A DNA stretch of 64,000 nucleotides, taken from contig CAKTDF010000010.1 of the NCBI GenBank assembly GCA_934541115.1, positions 15,654 through 79,653 on the forward strand, written 5' to 3'. The notes under the pieces are model-generated. The model did no database searches. It saw only the letters and a list, made by a program, of their open reading frames with translations, and had not been told where the DNA came from. Of this stretch, positions 24,882-33,472 are shown one piece after another; within the stretch, counting starts at the first letter, position 1; each line of letters starts with the position of its first letter. The DNA comes from an uncultured Eubacteriales bacterium. Lineage in GTDB: Bacteria; Bacillota; Clostridia; Oscillospirales; Acutalibacteraceae. A program made the translations under genes and the position numbers.

Positions 24882-26105
24882 TCAAACTTTTATCTTGAAT
24901 ACTATTCCGTCGGCTGTTCTTTCGGCTTTGATTGTTCCGCCGTGGGCTTCTGCCGTCGCTTTGGCAATCGAAAGTCCTATTCCTGTTCCGCCGGTAGCTT
25001 TTGAGCGCGAAGAATCCGGGCGATAAAACCGCTCAAAAAGACGTTCAAGGTCGGGCACATTGGCAACGCTGCATGTGTTGCCGACTTCAACAACGTTCTT
25101 TTTTCCGTTGCCGTAGGCATTGAGAAAGATTTTTCCGTTTTCACTCGTATATTTGAGGGCATTGTCAAGCAGAATGGAAATCATCTGCTGAACGCTTGTG
25201 CAGTCGCCCGTCATTGTGAGGTTGTTTTCGATGCTGCGGCTGTATTCAAAGCCCTTTGCGGCGGCGAGCGTTTCAAACGGTTCGGATATCTCCCACACTG
25301 CGTCGCTGAGTGAAAATTCGCTTCTGTCCGGAAACGGGTTTTCCTCGTCAAGGCGGGAGAGGGTAACGAGGTTTGAAATGAGCTTTGAAAGCCGACCGGA
25401 TTGAAACTTGATGTTTTGTACCCACTCGTCATCGGCGTACTCCATTTCAAGAACGTCTGCACTCGTTGAAATTGCAGTCAACGGAGTCTTCAACTCATGG
25501 CTTGCGTTGGTGATGAATTGCTTTTGGGTTTCAAGATTTCTGGCATACGGCGCGATTGCACGCTTTGAAAAGAGAAGAACAAGCAAAAAAACGACCAACA
25601 GGCATACCGCCGCAATTGTGACAGTCAGAATCAAAAGCGAACGCACAGACTGAACCTCCTTTTCTGAGTTAAGGAAAAGGACGACCGTTTCACTTTGGCT
25701 TTTCTTGACCAAAAAACGATAGCTGTTGTAATATCCGCTCGCTTTTTTGCCGTTCAGCACGTGAGAAGCAAAGCTTTCTGCTTCTTCTTCTGTGATTGAC
25801 GCAACGTGATCCTTGTCAACGCGGGTCAGCTCGCCGTTTGAATCATAGTGAACCGAGAAAAAGCGCAGCATATACTGAACCTCTTTTGAAAAACGTCCTC
25901 CGTTTTCAAAGGGAGGCGCATTCGGTTCGGGGGGAAAGGTTTTTCCCTCGTCGTTCAGCTGCGAAAGGTGCAAAAGCGAAGAATCCTGTTGAGTTGTGAT
26001 ATTATGATAATTCCAGACGTTCACCGCGCAAAGCAGAGTAAGAATGACCGCCGCAAAAGCAATCATTGCCGCGCCGATGAAACGCCACCGCATTTTTTTT
26101 AACAT
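24882..26105 (-). CDS. Two-component sensor histidine kinase
   Basis: 407 residues. Two transmembrane helices (about 8-28 and 155-178) flank an extracytoplasmic sensor domain of about 125 residues. Then HisKA with the phospho-acceptor in ASHELKTPLTAI, the N box LLDNALKYT and the G box GTGIGLSIAKA. ATG 26105 is chosen because AAAGG lies seven bases upstream; the longer frame lacks a site. It follows the response regulator gene by about 110 bp on the same strand. The stimulus is unknown; adjacency to the divergent polyphosphate polymerase operon suggests, but does not prove, a cell-envelope role. Confidence 0.92.
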   Translation of the reverse strand: MLKKMRWRFIGAAMIAFAAVILTLLCAVNVWNYHNITTQQDSSLLHLSQLNDEGKTFPPEPNAPPFENGGRFSKEVQYMLRFFSVHYDSNGELTRVDKDHVASITEEEAESFASHVLNGKKASGYYNSYRFLVKKSQSETVVLFLNSEKEVQSVRSLLILTVTIAAVCLLVVFLLVLLFSKRAIAPYARNLETQKQFITNASHELKTPLTAISTSADVLEMEYADDEWVQNIKFQSGRLSKLISNLVTLSRLDEENPFPDRSEFSLSDAVWEISEPFETLAAAKGFEYSRSIENNLTMTGDCTSVQQMISILLDNALKYTSENGKIFLNAYGNGKKNVVEVGNTCSVANVPDLERLFERFYRPDSSRSKATGGTGIGLSIAKATAEAHGGTIKAERTADGIVFKIKV

Positions 26106-26213
26106 AACATAGCCTTTCCGACTACAAAAATAATAATAATCAATTCGGACTGACCTTGCCGTAGTCAAACAAGGCGCGCCGATATAAGCTGCCGTTCGGT
26201 CAAGCGCCTCTCC

Positions 26214-26888
26214 TCAGCTTATACTTTCCAGCGTGTAGCCTGCGCCGCGAATCGTTTTAATTGATACGTTTGAAGAGAGCTGCTTTAGCTTTCTTCTGAG
26301 AAAGCCGATATATGTCCAAACAACGTCAATTTCCGCCTCGGAGTCGAATCCCCAGATTTTTTCCATCAAACAATCGGTTGAAAAAACGTGCCCGGGGTTG
26401 CGCATAAAAAGCTCCGTGAGCTGAAATTCCTTGTTGTTGAGCCGAATCTCTTCTCCGTTTACGGAAAGAGTATATCGCCCGCAATCAAGAACCGTGTTGC
26501 CGAGCGTAAGGAGAGTTGGAGAAAAAGAGCTGCTGCGGCGTGAAAGCGCACGGACTCTTGCCAAAAACTCGCTTGAGGCAAAAGGCTTTGGCAAATAGTC
26601 GTCCGCTCCGGCGTCAAGACCGGCAACGCGGTCTTCAATTTCTCCCTTTGCCGTCAAAAAGAGCGTGGGAGTCATTATTCCCTCTTTGCGCATGTTTTTC
26701 AAAACCTCAATTCCGTCCATTCCGGGCATCATGATGTCCAGCACAACGGCGTCATACTGAGTTGCCCTGGCGTAATCGAGCGCGTCGATTCCGTTGCCGA
26801 CGGTATCGACGGAAAACTTGTTTTTTTCAAGCATTATTTTCAGTGCACGGGCAATTGTTGCCTCGTCCTCGGCAATGAGTACACGCAT
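26214..26888 (-). CDS. OmpR/PhoB-type response regulator
   Basis: 224 residues. The receiver domain has the acidic pair (AEDE), phospho-acceptor Asp in VVLDIMMPGMDG, conserved Thr and Lys in FLTAKG and KPF. It is followed by a C-terminal winged helix with FSTDCLMEKIWG. I prefer ATG 26888 (MRVLIAEDE, the family start), although ATG 26900 with GGAAAG upstream is possible. First gene of the operon with the histidine kinase. The stop codon lies inside a 14-nt sequence shared with two intergenic sites (38714, 55327). Confidence 0.92.
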   Translation of the reverse strand: MRVLIAEDEATIARALKIMLEKNKFSVDTVGNGIDALDYARATQYDAVVLDIMMPGMDGIEVLKNMRKEGIMTPTLFLTAKGEIEDRVAGLDAGADDYLPKPFASSEFLARVRALSRRSSSFSPTLLTLGNTVLDCGRYTLSVNGEEIRLNNKEFQLTELFMRNPGHVFSTDCLMEKIWGFDSEAEIDVVWTYIGFLRRKLKQLSSNVSIKTIRGAGYTLESIS

Positions 26889-27095
26889 ATTGATCACCAT
26901 AGTCTTTCCGGCTGCAAAAGATAAAGCACATTTGCCCCCTGCCGCAGCCGGGCAGGGCGCGGCTGTAATTTAATATGATAATACATTAAAGCTCCATGCT
27001 GAAATGTGCCTAAAAAAAGAAAAAATTAAATTTTAATCAGCTTTAAAGCTGTTTTTCGGTTTCGTTTCAGGAAAGAGCCCGATAATACAGGCAAC

Positions 27096-27323
27096 ACGAA
27101 GGGATTTAAGGAAACTTTTTAAAGACTTCGTAACGGCAGCTGCCCGCCGGAAAGAGGCAGGCAAAAAACAACAGGCTGCACCGAAAGCAGACCTTTTCTA
27201 TATATTCTTCCGCGCAAAACCGCCCAAACGCCATACACCGGTTCTGCAAGAGGAAGACGAAAATTGATGTATCTCCTTTGATTCAAAAATAGCAGCCGGA
27301 CAATTCGTTCGGCTGTTATTTTT
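27096..27323 (+). ncRNA. Candidate structured leader RNA upstream of polyphosphate polymerase operon
   Basis: Helix ACGAAG/CTTCGT (27096-27131) encloses a TTTAA/TTAAA helix with a GAAA-containing loop and a purine-rich internal loop. A second domain, GCAGC/GCTGC (27136-27179), encloses TGCC/GGCA. The element ends in an intrinsic terminator about 95 bp before the start codon. It does not match a riboswitch class I know. The structure is read by eye. Confidence 0.35.
27288..27323 (+). terminator. Terminator in the leader of the polyphosphate polymerase operon
   Basis: AATAGCAGCCGGA / TTCGGCTGTTATT (G-T pairs at two positions), loop CAATTCG, tail TTT. It ends about 95 bp upstream of the first ORF. 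Confidence 0.75.
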
Positions 27324-27419
27324 GTCAGGCAAAAAGTATTTCGGAAGTTTTTCAACTACATTTCGGGAAGTAATGCAAAAATGCATTCACCACAGCAACA
27401 GCGAAAGGAGGAATGCATT

Positions 27420-28112
27420 ATGGAGCTAAACGGGAAGTACCGCCATGAGCTGAAATATAAAATTTCAGCGGCGGATTATCTTTCGATCCGTCAACGGATA
27501 AGACCCGTTATGAAAACGGACGCGCATTCGGATAAAAACGGCAAATACGCAATTTACAGCGTTTATTTTGACAATATCTATGACAAGGCGCTTTTGGAAA
27601 AGGTGAACGGCGTTCAAAAAAGAGAAAAGTTCAGAATTCGCTATTATAATAATGACTTTTCTTTTATATCCCTTGAAAAAAAGCTAAAGTATAATGACCT
27701 TTGTATGAAGGAAAGTGCACAAATCACAAAAGACGAGTTCTTTTCAATTCTTTCCGGCGGGGGCGGTTGGATGTGCCGCCACCCCGAGCCGCTTGTAAAG
27801 GAGCTGTACTGCAAAATGAAAACGCAGCAGCTGCGCCCGCGTGTTCTCGTTTCATATGTACGCGAAGCATATATTTACGCGCCGGGCAATGTCAGAGTCA
27901 CCTTTGACTCAAAAATCAGAACAAGTCTTTTTGTCCGTGATTTTGCAAAAAACGGCTTTGAGGGCATCAGCGCAACAGACGCGCCGTCTGATATGATTCT
28001 TGAGGTCAAGTTTGACGATTTTCTTCCCGATGTCATTGCGCGGCTGATTCAGACCGGAAACGCAAGGCAGCAGGCTTTTTCAAAGTACTGCACGTGCCGC
28101 AAATTCGGATAA
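27420..28112 (+). CDS. VTC-domain polyphosphate polymerase family protein
   Basis: 230 residues of the VTC/CYTH-like tunnel fold. Family motifs: YRHELKYKI at the N-terminus, YSVYFDN, KFRIRYYN, LEKKLKYND, VRVTFDSKIRTS and LEVKFDDFLP, giving the basic and acidic residues that line the tunnel. VTC domains make polyphosphate from ATP; bacterial relatives are less studied. AAAGGAGG precedes ATG 27420. It leads a three-gene operon with DUF4956 and CotH genes, an association repeated in many Clostridia (family knowledge). Confidence 0.88.
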   Translation: MELNGKYRHELKYKISAADYLSIRQRIRPVMKTDAHSDKNGKYAIYSVYFDNIYDKALLEKVNGVQKREKFRIRYYNNDFSFISLEKKLKYNDLCMKESAQITKDEFFSILSGGGGWMCRHPEPLVKELYCKMKTQQLRPRVLVSYVREAYIYAPGNVRVTFDSKIRTSLFVRDFAKNGFEGISATDAPSDMILEVKFDDFLPDVIARLIQTGNARQQAFSKYCTCRKFG

Positions 28113-28161
28113 CACCGAAAAATCCCTGCACATTTCAATAATTAAAAGAGGAGTATAAATT

Positions 28162-28833
28162 ATGACTTTCAATGATATTTTTAAATCAAGCTTTTTGGAG
28201 AATATAACGGAGTTTTCTGTTCTTGACACTCTGCTCGGTCTTGCGGCCGCGTTGGTGATCGGTCTTTTTATCTTTTTAATTTATAAGAAAACGCTCACAG
28301 GTGTAATGTATTCAAGCGGCTTTGCATTGACCCTTGTCGGTCTTTCGCTGGTCACAACGCTCGTCATTATGGCAGTCACTTCAAACGTTGTTCTTTCCCT
28401 CGGCATGGTCGGCGCGCTTTCAATCGTCCGTTTCAGAACGGCAATCAAGGAACCGGTTGAAATTGTTTTTCTTTTCTGGTCTCTCGCCGTCGGAATAGTG
28501 ATCGGTGCCGGAATGATTCCGCTGGCGGTCATCGGCTCGGCAATAATCGGCGTAATTCTTTTGCTCTTTGCAAACAGAAAAATAAGGAACAATCCGTATA
28601 TTCTTGTCCTCTCCTGCAAAAACGAGCAGGCGGAAACCCTTGCGCTTGAGGCGCTCAAAGCGAACACGGCGCACTACATTGTGAAAGCAAAAACCGTCAC
28701 CGCAGACGGAATTGAGCTGACGGCGGAGCTGAAAACAAAAGACGCGTCAACCGCCTTTGTCAACAGCATTGCGGTGTTGGAGGGCGTTGAAAACGCAACC
28801 CTTGTCAGCTATAACGGCGAATACATGTCATGA
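28162..28833 (+). CDS. DUF4956 membrane protein
   Basis: 223 residues: three to four transmembrane helices in the first 140 residues, with the DUF4956 signature GMVGALSIVRFRTAIKEP, then a small cytoplasmic ferredoxin-like domain of about 80 residues. Family function is not established; its genes repeatedly accompany VTC-type and CotH genes. GAGGAG precedes ATG 28162; its TGA is followed by the GGAGG of the CotH gene after one base. Confidence 0.88.
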   Translation: MTFNDIFKSSFLENITEFSVLDTLLGLAAALVIGLFIFLIYKKTLTGVMYSSGFALTLVGLSLVTTLVIMAVTSNVVLSLGMVGALSIVRFRTAIKEPVEIVFLFWSLAVGIVIGAGMIPLAVIGSAIIGVILLLFANRKIRNNPYILVLSCKNEQAETLALEALKANTAHYIVKAKTVTADGIELTAELKTKDASTAFVNSIAVLEGVENATLVSYNGEYMS

Positions 28834-28846
28834 GGAGGGAAAGAGC

Positions 28847-31108
28847 ATGGCAGAGCATAAACATATAACAAAAATAATCTCCGTTGTCATGGCGCTTGCG
28901 GTTTGTTTGTGCCTGTGTGCAACAGCCTTTTCTGATGAGATAAAAACCTATGCAGGCTCCGACGGGATAAGCATGGAATACGAAACCTCTCTTTTTGACA
29001 CCGAAATTCCGCTTGACATCAACATAATCATGGACAGTGCGGATTGGGAGGATATGCTTTCAAACGCCACGGCAGAGGAGTACAAAGAATGCAACGTAGA
29101 AATCAACGGAACCACGTTTTATCGCGTAGGAATCCGTCCCAAGGGCAACACCAGCCTTTCTTCAATTGCGTCGGATCCGACTACCGACCGCTACAGCTTT
29201 AAGCTGGAGTTTGACAAGTACGTTGACGGTCAGACCTGTTTCGGTCTTGATAAGCTTGTGCTCAACAACAATTATGCCGACGCAACCAATATGAAAGAGG
29301 CGCTCATTTATGATATGTTCAAATATACAGGGGCGGACGCGTCGCTTTATAACTACGCCAAAATAAATGTCAACGGCGAGTATTGGGGCGTGTACCTTGC
29401 CCTTGAATCGGTTGAAGACAGCTTTCTTCTGCGTAACTACGGCGTTCAGAGCGGAGAATTGTATAAGCCCGAGAGCATGAATATCGGCGGCGGAAAAGGC
29501 GATAAGCAGGGCGAAAGACCCAACGAAAATATGACCCCACCGGAGAACAAATCCGAAACTTCAAGCGGCGGTCAGATCAATGCAGAAATGAACGATGCCA
29601 ACGCGCAGGAACCAAACGGCGGTACCGCAGAAAATACCGATGCGGCAGAAGTGCTTTCAGTTTCAAAGGGAACTGACGAAACAGCCTCCGGTGAAACCGC
29701 ACCGACCGCAGAAAGCAATGCACAGCAAAACGACCTTCCGGGAGAAAACAAAGCAGATAACGTACCGGACGGTCAGGGCGGATTTTCAATGAGCTCCGGC
29801 GGAGCCGATCTCAATTATATCGATGACGATTTGGACTCTTATTCGACCATTTGGGACGGCGAGGTAACAGATTCAAAAAAGGCGGACCGCAAGCGTGTTG
29901 TGACCGCGCTGAAAAACATCTCTGAGGGCACACAGCTTGAAAAATACATGGACATTGACAACCTTGCCAGATACATGGCAGTTCACGTGTTTTCTGTTAA
30001 TGACGACAGCCTTTCCGGTTCAATGGCGCATAACTATTACCTTTATGAATCGGGAGGAAAGCTCAATCTCATTCCGTGGGATTATAATCTTGCTTTCGGC
30101 GGTATGGGCGGCGGAAACAACGCAACCTCGGTCGTTAATGAAGCGATCGACAACGCGTTCTCCGTAACCGACTTTTTTGATACGCTCACCGCAAACGAGG
30201 AGTATAACGCTTTATATTATGACAACCTCAAAAAAGTGGTGGAATATATAAACGGCGGCGAATTTGAAAAATTTTACAGCCGAGTCAGAAGTCAGATAGA
30301 CTACCTTGTAAAAAGCGATCCCACTGCCTTTTACAGCTATGATGAGTATACCGAAGCGGCGGAAACACTGTATGAGCTTGTAAAGCTGCGCGGTGAATCG
30401 ATAGAAAAGCAGATTTCCGGCGAGATTCCGTCAACAGCCGAGGCGCAAAAGAGCGCGGCAAATCTTGTTGACGCGTCGAGCCTCAACCTCAATGTGCTCG
30501 GCAGCATGAATAACGGCGGCGGAAAAGGCGGTTTTGATGTCCGTCAGGTCAACAATGCCGCAGAAAAAGAATCCACGGAAGAAAAGGAAAACGCCGCCTC
30601 TGCCACGGCAGAGAGCGAGCCTGCGGCAAAAAACAGCGGCGGCGATTCAAACTCCGATTCTTCTTCTCAGACTCAGAATGCGGCGGGAGCCAACGGTTCT
30701 CCTCCGTCCCTGCCCGACGGACAGGCGCCCGGCGGTATGGCACCGCCGGATATGGGCAACGGTGTTCCGGGAGAGACTCCGTCGGCACCGGATTTTGGAG
30801 CTCAGAACACGCAAAGCGAGAGCCAAACAACTGCGGCGGCTCAGAACAGTTCTGCCGGCGAAAGCAGTTCTTCTGCCGATAACTCGGAGTCAGAGTCTCA
30901 GACAACGCAAAACGCCGGCGATGCAAACGGCATGAATCCGGGAAATGATTTTTTCGGCGGCGGACAAAGGACTCCTCCCGGCATGGGTCAGAACAGTTCT
31001 TCCGGATTTAACGCAAAGAATTTTGCCGTGTACGGAATCTGCCTTGCAATAATTCTGGTGTTCTTGCTTTTTGCCGCACTGTATAAAAGAAGACCGGGAA
31101 AGGGATAA
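28847..31108 (+). CDS. Secreted, membrane-anchored CotH kinase family protein
   Basis: 753 residues. Signal peptide (about 8-27, IISVVMALAVCLCLCATAF); CotH domain with VGIRPKGNTS, LVLNNNYADATNMKEALI, GVYLALESVEDSF and the catalytic-type segment HNYYLYESGGKLNLIPWDYN followed by LAFGG; C-terminal single transmembrane helix (about 725-745) and a basic end (YKRRPGKG). Two Gly/Ser/Asn/Glu-rich low-complexity inserts (about 220-325 and 555-715) interrupt the fold. CotH proteins are atypical protein kinases that phosphorylate secreted or spore-coat proteins. Here the enzyme would face outward. GAGGAGG precedes ATG 28847; a longer frame overlapping DUF4956 is rejected. Confidence 0.88.
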   Translation: MAEHKHITKIISVVMALAVCLCLCATAFSDEIKTYAGSDGISMEYETSLFDTEIPLDINIIMDSADWEDMLSNATAEEYKECNVEINGTTFYRVGIRPKGNTSLSSIASDPTTDRYSFKLEFDKYVDGQTCFGLDKLVLNNNYADATNMKEALIYDMFKYTGADASLYNYAKINVNGEYWGVYLALESVEDSFLLRNYGVQSGELYKPESMNIGGGKGDKQGERPNENMTPPENKSETSSGGQINAEMNDANAQEPNGGTAENTDAAEVLSVSKGTDETASGETAPTAESNAQQNDLPGENKADNVPDGQGGFSMSSGGADLNYIDDDLDSYSTIWDGEVTDSKKADRKRVVTALKNISEGTQLEKYMDIDNLARYMAVHVFSVNDDSLSGSMAHNYYLYESGGKLNLIPWDYNLAFGGMGGGNNATSVVNEAIDNAFSVTDFFDTLTANEEYNALYYDNLKKVVEYINGGEFEKFYSRVRSQIDYLVKSDPTAFYSYDEYTEAAETLYELVKLRGESIEKQISGEIPSTAEAQKSAANLVDASSLNLNVLGSMNNGGGKGGFDVRQVNNAAEKESTEEKENAASATAESEPAAKNSGGDSNSDSSSQTQNAAGANGSPPSLPDGQAPGGMAPPDMGNGVPGETPSAPDFGAQNTQSESQTTAAAQNSSAGESSSSADNSESESQTTQNAGDANGMNPGNDFFGGGQRTPPGMGQNSSSGFNAKNFAVYGICLAIILVFLLFAALYKRRPGKG

Positions 31109-31160
31109 AAAGCAAATATCACATTCCCGGCAGGGTATCAATTTGAAAAACGTAAAAGAA

Positions 31161-31190
31161 AGAACCGCACAAAAAGTGCGGCTCTTTTTT
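31161..31190. terminator. Bidirectional terminator, CotH operon / tRNA-Thr
   Basis: AGAACCGCAC / GTGCGGCTCT (one mismatch), loop AAAAA, tail TTTTTT on the plus strand. The A-rich left flank gives a T-rich tail for the convergent tRNA transcript. Confidence 0.88.
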
Positions 31191-31266
31191 TGGAGCTACT
31201 GGTCGGACTCGAACCGACGACCTGCGCATTACGAATGCGCTGCTCTACCAACTGAGCCACAGTAGC
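31191..31266 (-). tRNA. tRNA-Thr (anticodon CGT)
   Basis: 76 nt cloverleaf. Acceptor GCTACTG/CAGTAGC, D-arm GCTC/GAGC, anticodon stem GCGCA/TGCGC with loop TTCGTAA (anticodon CGT, reading ACG), variable loop AGGTC, T-arm GTCGG/CCGAC with TTCGAGT, discriminator T and encoded CCA. All stems pair perfectly. Confidence 0.97.
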
Positions 31267-31387
31267 AAAAATATCAAAACAACTGCTAAAACCAAATGCC
31301 GGACATACCCTGCTCCTTCGGCTTAATCGCAATTGCCAAGATACTATACCATATAAAACTGAAAAAGTAAAGAACTTTTTCTTTTTT

Positions 31388-32368
31388 TCAACTCTTTTTC
31401 TTTTGGCGGATATCCGTGCCGACAAGCAAAAGTCTTTCGCTTGTGCCGAGGATTCTTGATGTAACGCGCTGAGAATATCGCTCCTCCAGCTCCGGGAGAG
31501 TGAGATTGGTGTTTATTATCATCGGTCTGCCGGAATTTATGCGCGTATTGACAATGTTATAAAGCGAAGCGACTGTGAATTGAGTTGAAAACTCGGAGCC
31601 GAGGTCATCGAGGATAAGAAGATCGCTTTCATAAAGACGGTCGCCGATGCTTTCGTTCACCTTTTCCCGTGAAAACTGTTCTTTTTGCAATGCGTCCATA
31701 ACCGTGTGAATGCTGGCGTAATAGACGTCAAAGCCGCGGTCAATGACCTTGTTGGCTATGGCGAGAGAAAGGTGGGTTTTGCCAAGTCCCGTTTTTCCGC
31801 TGATGAGCAGACTGCAGCTCTCGCGTGAGAATTTTTCCGCATAGTTCTTGCAGAATCTTAAAGTGCCGGTCGCAAGTCGGCGCGGACTCACCGAAAGCTC
31901 CGAGTCGGTCTCTTCGGAATAAAGACTGACGTCAAAATTTTCAAAGGTACATTTTTTCATGCTCTGCGAAATGCCAAGCTCGTCCTTTGCCGTCTGTTTT
32001 ATGAGCTCAAGGTAGCACTTACAGTAGTAGCCGTCGTGCGAGCCGGTGTCATGGCAAACGGGGCAGGTATACTTAACGTCAAGATAATCTTCCGGAAAGC
32101 CGGCGCTCAAAAGCGCGGCTTTTCTTTTTTCCTGCGCCTCAAGGTTCTTTTTTGAAAGGTTCAAAACAAATTGCTTTGCGTCCTCGCCCATAGAAACGCT
32201 CTTTATGACCTCTGCCGCATAGGCAGCCATTTCACGCTCCGCTTCTGCAATTTCCGGGCAGACGGCAACCGCGGCGGCTCTGCGCTGAGCCTGCTCATTT
32301 TCGGCTTTGCGCCGACGCTCTTCAAGAATGTTTTTAGCTTTGATGTAAACGCTTCTTCTGTACGCCAT
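31388..32368 (-). CDS. DnaC/DnaI-type helicase loader ATPase
   Basis: 326 residues. N-terminal helical region, zinc-binding cluster (CPVC ... CKC, about 103-120), then an AAA+ domain with Walker A SGKTGLGKTHL, Walker B LLILDDLG and arginine-containing sensor segments (SQRVTSRIL). Helicase loaders of this kind deliver the replicative helicase to single-stranded DNA. It lies 11 bp after the DnaD-like gene; AAGGGG serves as ribosome-binding site. The pair resembles the dnaB/dnaD-dnaI arrangement of Firmicutes. Confidence 0.92.
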   Translation of the reverse strand: MAYRRSVYIKAKNILEERRRKAENEQAQRRAAAVAVCPEIAEAEREMAAYAAEVIKSVSMGEDAKQFVLNLSKKNLEAQEKRKAALLSAGFPEDYLDVKYTCPVCHDTGSHDGYYCKCYLELIKQTAKDELGISQSMKKCTFENFDVSLYSEETDSELSVSPRRLATGTLRFCKNYAEKFSRESCSLLISGKTGLGKTHLSLAIANKVIDRGFDVYYASIHTVMDALQKEQFSREKVNESIGDRLYESDLLILDDLGSEFSTQFTVASLYNIVNTRINSGRPMIINTNLTLPELEERYSQRVTSRILGTSERLLLVGTDIRQKKKS

Positions 32369-32379
32369 CTTTTTGCCCC

Positions 32380-33444
32380 TTACTCTTCGTCGTCAAGATA
32401 TCTGAGCGCAACAAGGTCCTTTTCATATGCGCCTATGTCATAGGAGGCATTGCTTGAAAAGACCTCCTGCTTTTTCTTTTCTGTTTTCTTTTTGGCTTTG
32501 CCAAAGTTGCTCTCGTTCCAGCGTTCCTGCTCTCTTTGGGCGTCCGATGGGGATTTTACTCCCTTGTCGTGCCAGTTTTTGAGAACTCTGTTCATGTATT
32601 CAAGACTCATTTTTCCGGTGTTGTCAATGCAGATCTCATACGCAAGGCAGATCATCTCGCATGAAAACCCGTATTCCTTTGACCAAACGGTCAAAAACTT
32701 GCGCTGCTTCGCCGTTGGCTTTGGATTTTTTACTCCGGTCAGCTCGCAGAATCGGCGCCAGAGTCCGTCCGCCTCGTTTTGAGCGCTTATGTATTCTTCG
32801 GCCCTTTCAATCGTGTCAATTTCTTTTTCGCTCCACTCTCTGCCGACCGACGCGATGTATTTATAGCCGGTTTTTCCCTTTGAAAGGGCATATTCAAGCA
32901 GCATCAGAATGACTTCCGCGGGAAGTCCGTAGCTGTCATGGAGCATGATAAGAATAGACTGACCCTCATAGCCGATGGTCTTGCCGAGTATATTCTGCGC
33001 CTCGGTGAAAAGAAGCCGCAGCTCCTCGCATTCGCCGCAGCGAACGGCAATTTGTTCGTGGCTGGGACGCGAAATGGGCAGCTCGGCAACTCTTTTTGCC
33101 GCCGGCTTTTCGGGTACCGCCGCTTCCGGTGCCGGCACCGGTTGCTTTGCCGGGCTTTCTTCCGCGTCCTGCGCCGGGAGCGGCTTTTTTTCGGGTTGTT
33201 TTCCGTCTTCGAGAACCAGACCGCGTTCAAGCCAGAACACCATTGCGTCGGCAACGTCTCCGCGGTCTGCGCCGAGCGCTTTTGCAATCGCCTCGCAGGA
33301 GGTGTCGCCGTTCGGGGCGTTGCAGTAAAGGTACAGCAATGCTTTGAGACCGACTGCGCCGGCAAGGCGAAGATTTTCTTTTACAACGGCTTTCGGCAGC
33401 ACAAAAACATCGCCGTAAGCCTCGGGATTTATTTTATAGTTCAT
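32380..33444 (-). CDS. DnaD-domain replication initiation protein
   Basis: 354 residues. An N-terminal winged-helix-like part (about 1-78) is joined by a Pro/Ala/Glu-rich linker to two DnaD C-terminal (DnaB_2-like) domains: SILIMLHDSYGLPAEVILMLLEYA and, near the end, LKNWHDKG, the YxxxIxxxW-type signature. It probably remodels DNA or recruits the helicase loader encoded next to it. AAAGG precedes ATG 33444. Confidence 0.88.
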   Translation of the reverse strand: MNYKINPEAYGDVFVLPKAVVKENLRLAGAVGLKALLYLYCNAPNGDTSCEAIAKALGADRGDVADAMVFWLERGLVLEDGKQPEKKPLPAQDAEESPAKQPVPAPEAAVPEKPAAKRVAELPISRPSHEQIAVRCGECEELRLLFTEAQNILGKTIGYEGQSILIMLHDSYGLPAEVILMLLEYALSKGKTGYKYIASVGREWSEKEIDTIERAEEYISAQNEADGLWRRFCELTGVKNPKPTAKQRKFLTVWSKEYGFSCEMICLAYEICIDNTGKMSLEYMNRVLKNWHDKGVKSPSDAQREQERWNESNFGKAKKKTEKKKQEVFSSNASYDIGAYEKDLVALRYLDDEE

Positions 33445-33472
33445 TTTTTCCTTTCAGCCGTGAGCAACGGAT

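Larger units (their letters stand above)
26889..27419. other. Divergent intergenic region with structured leader
   Basis: About 530 bp between the response regulator and the polyphosphate polymerase. The left 170 bp is AT-rich and should hold the two divergent promoters, but no clear hexamer pair is visible. The right half has several nested inverted repeats (27096-27131 and 27136-27179) and a terminator at 27288. Confidence 0.5.
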
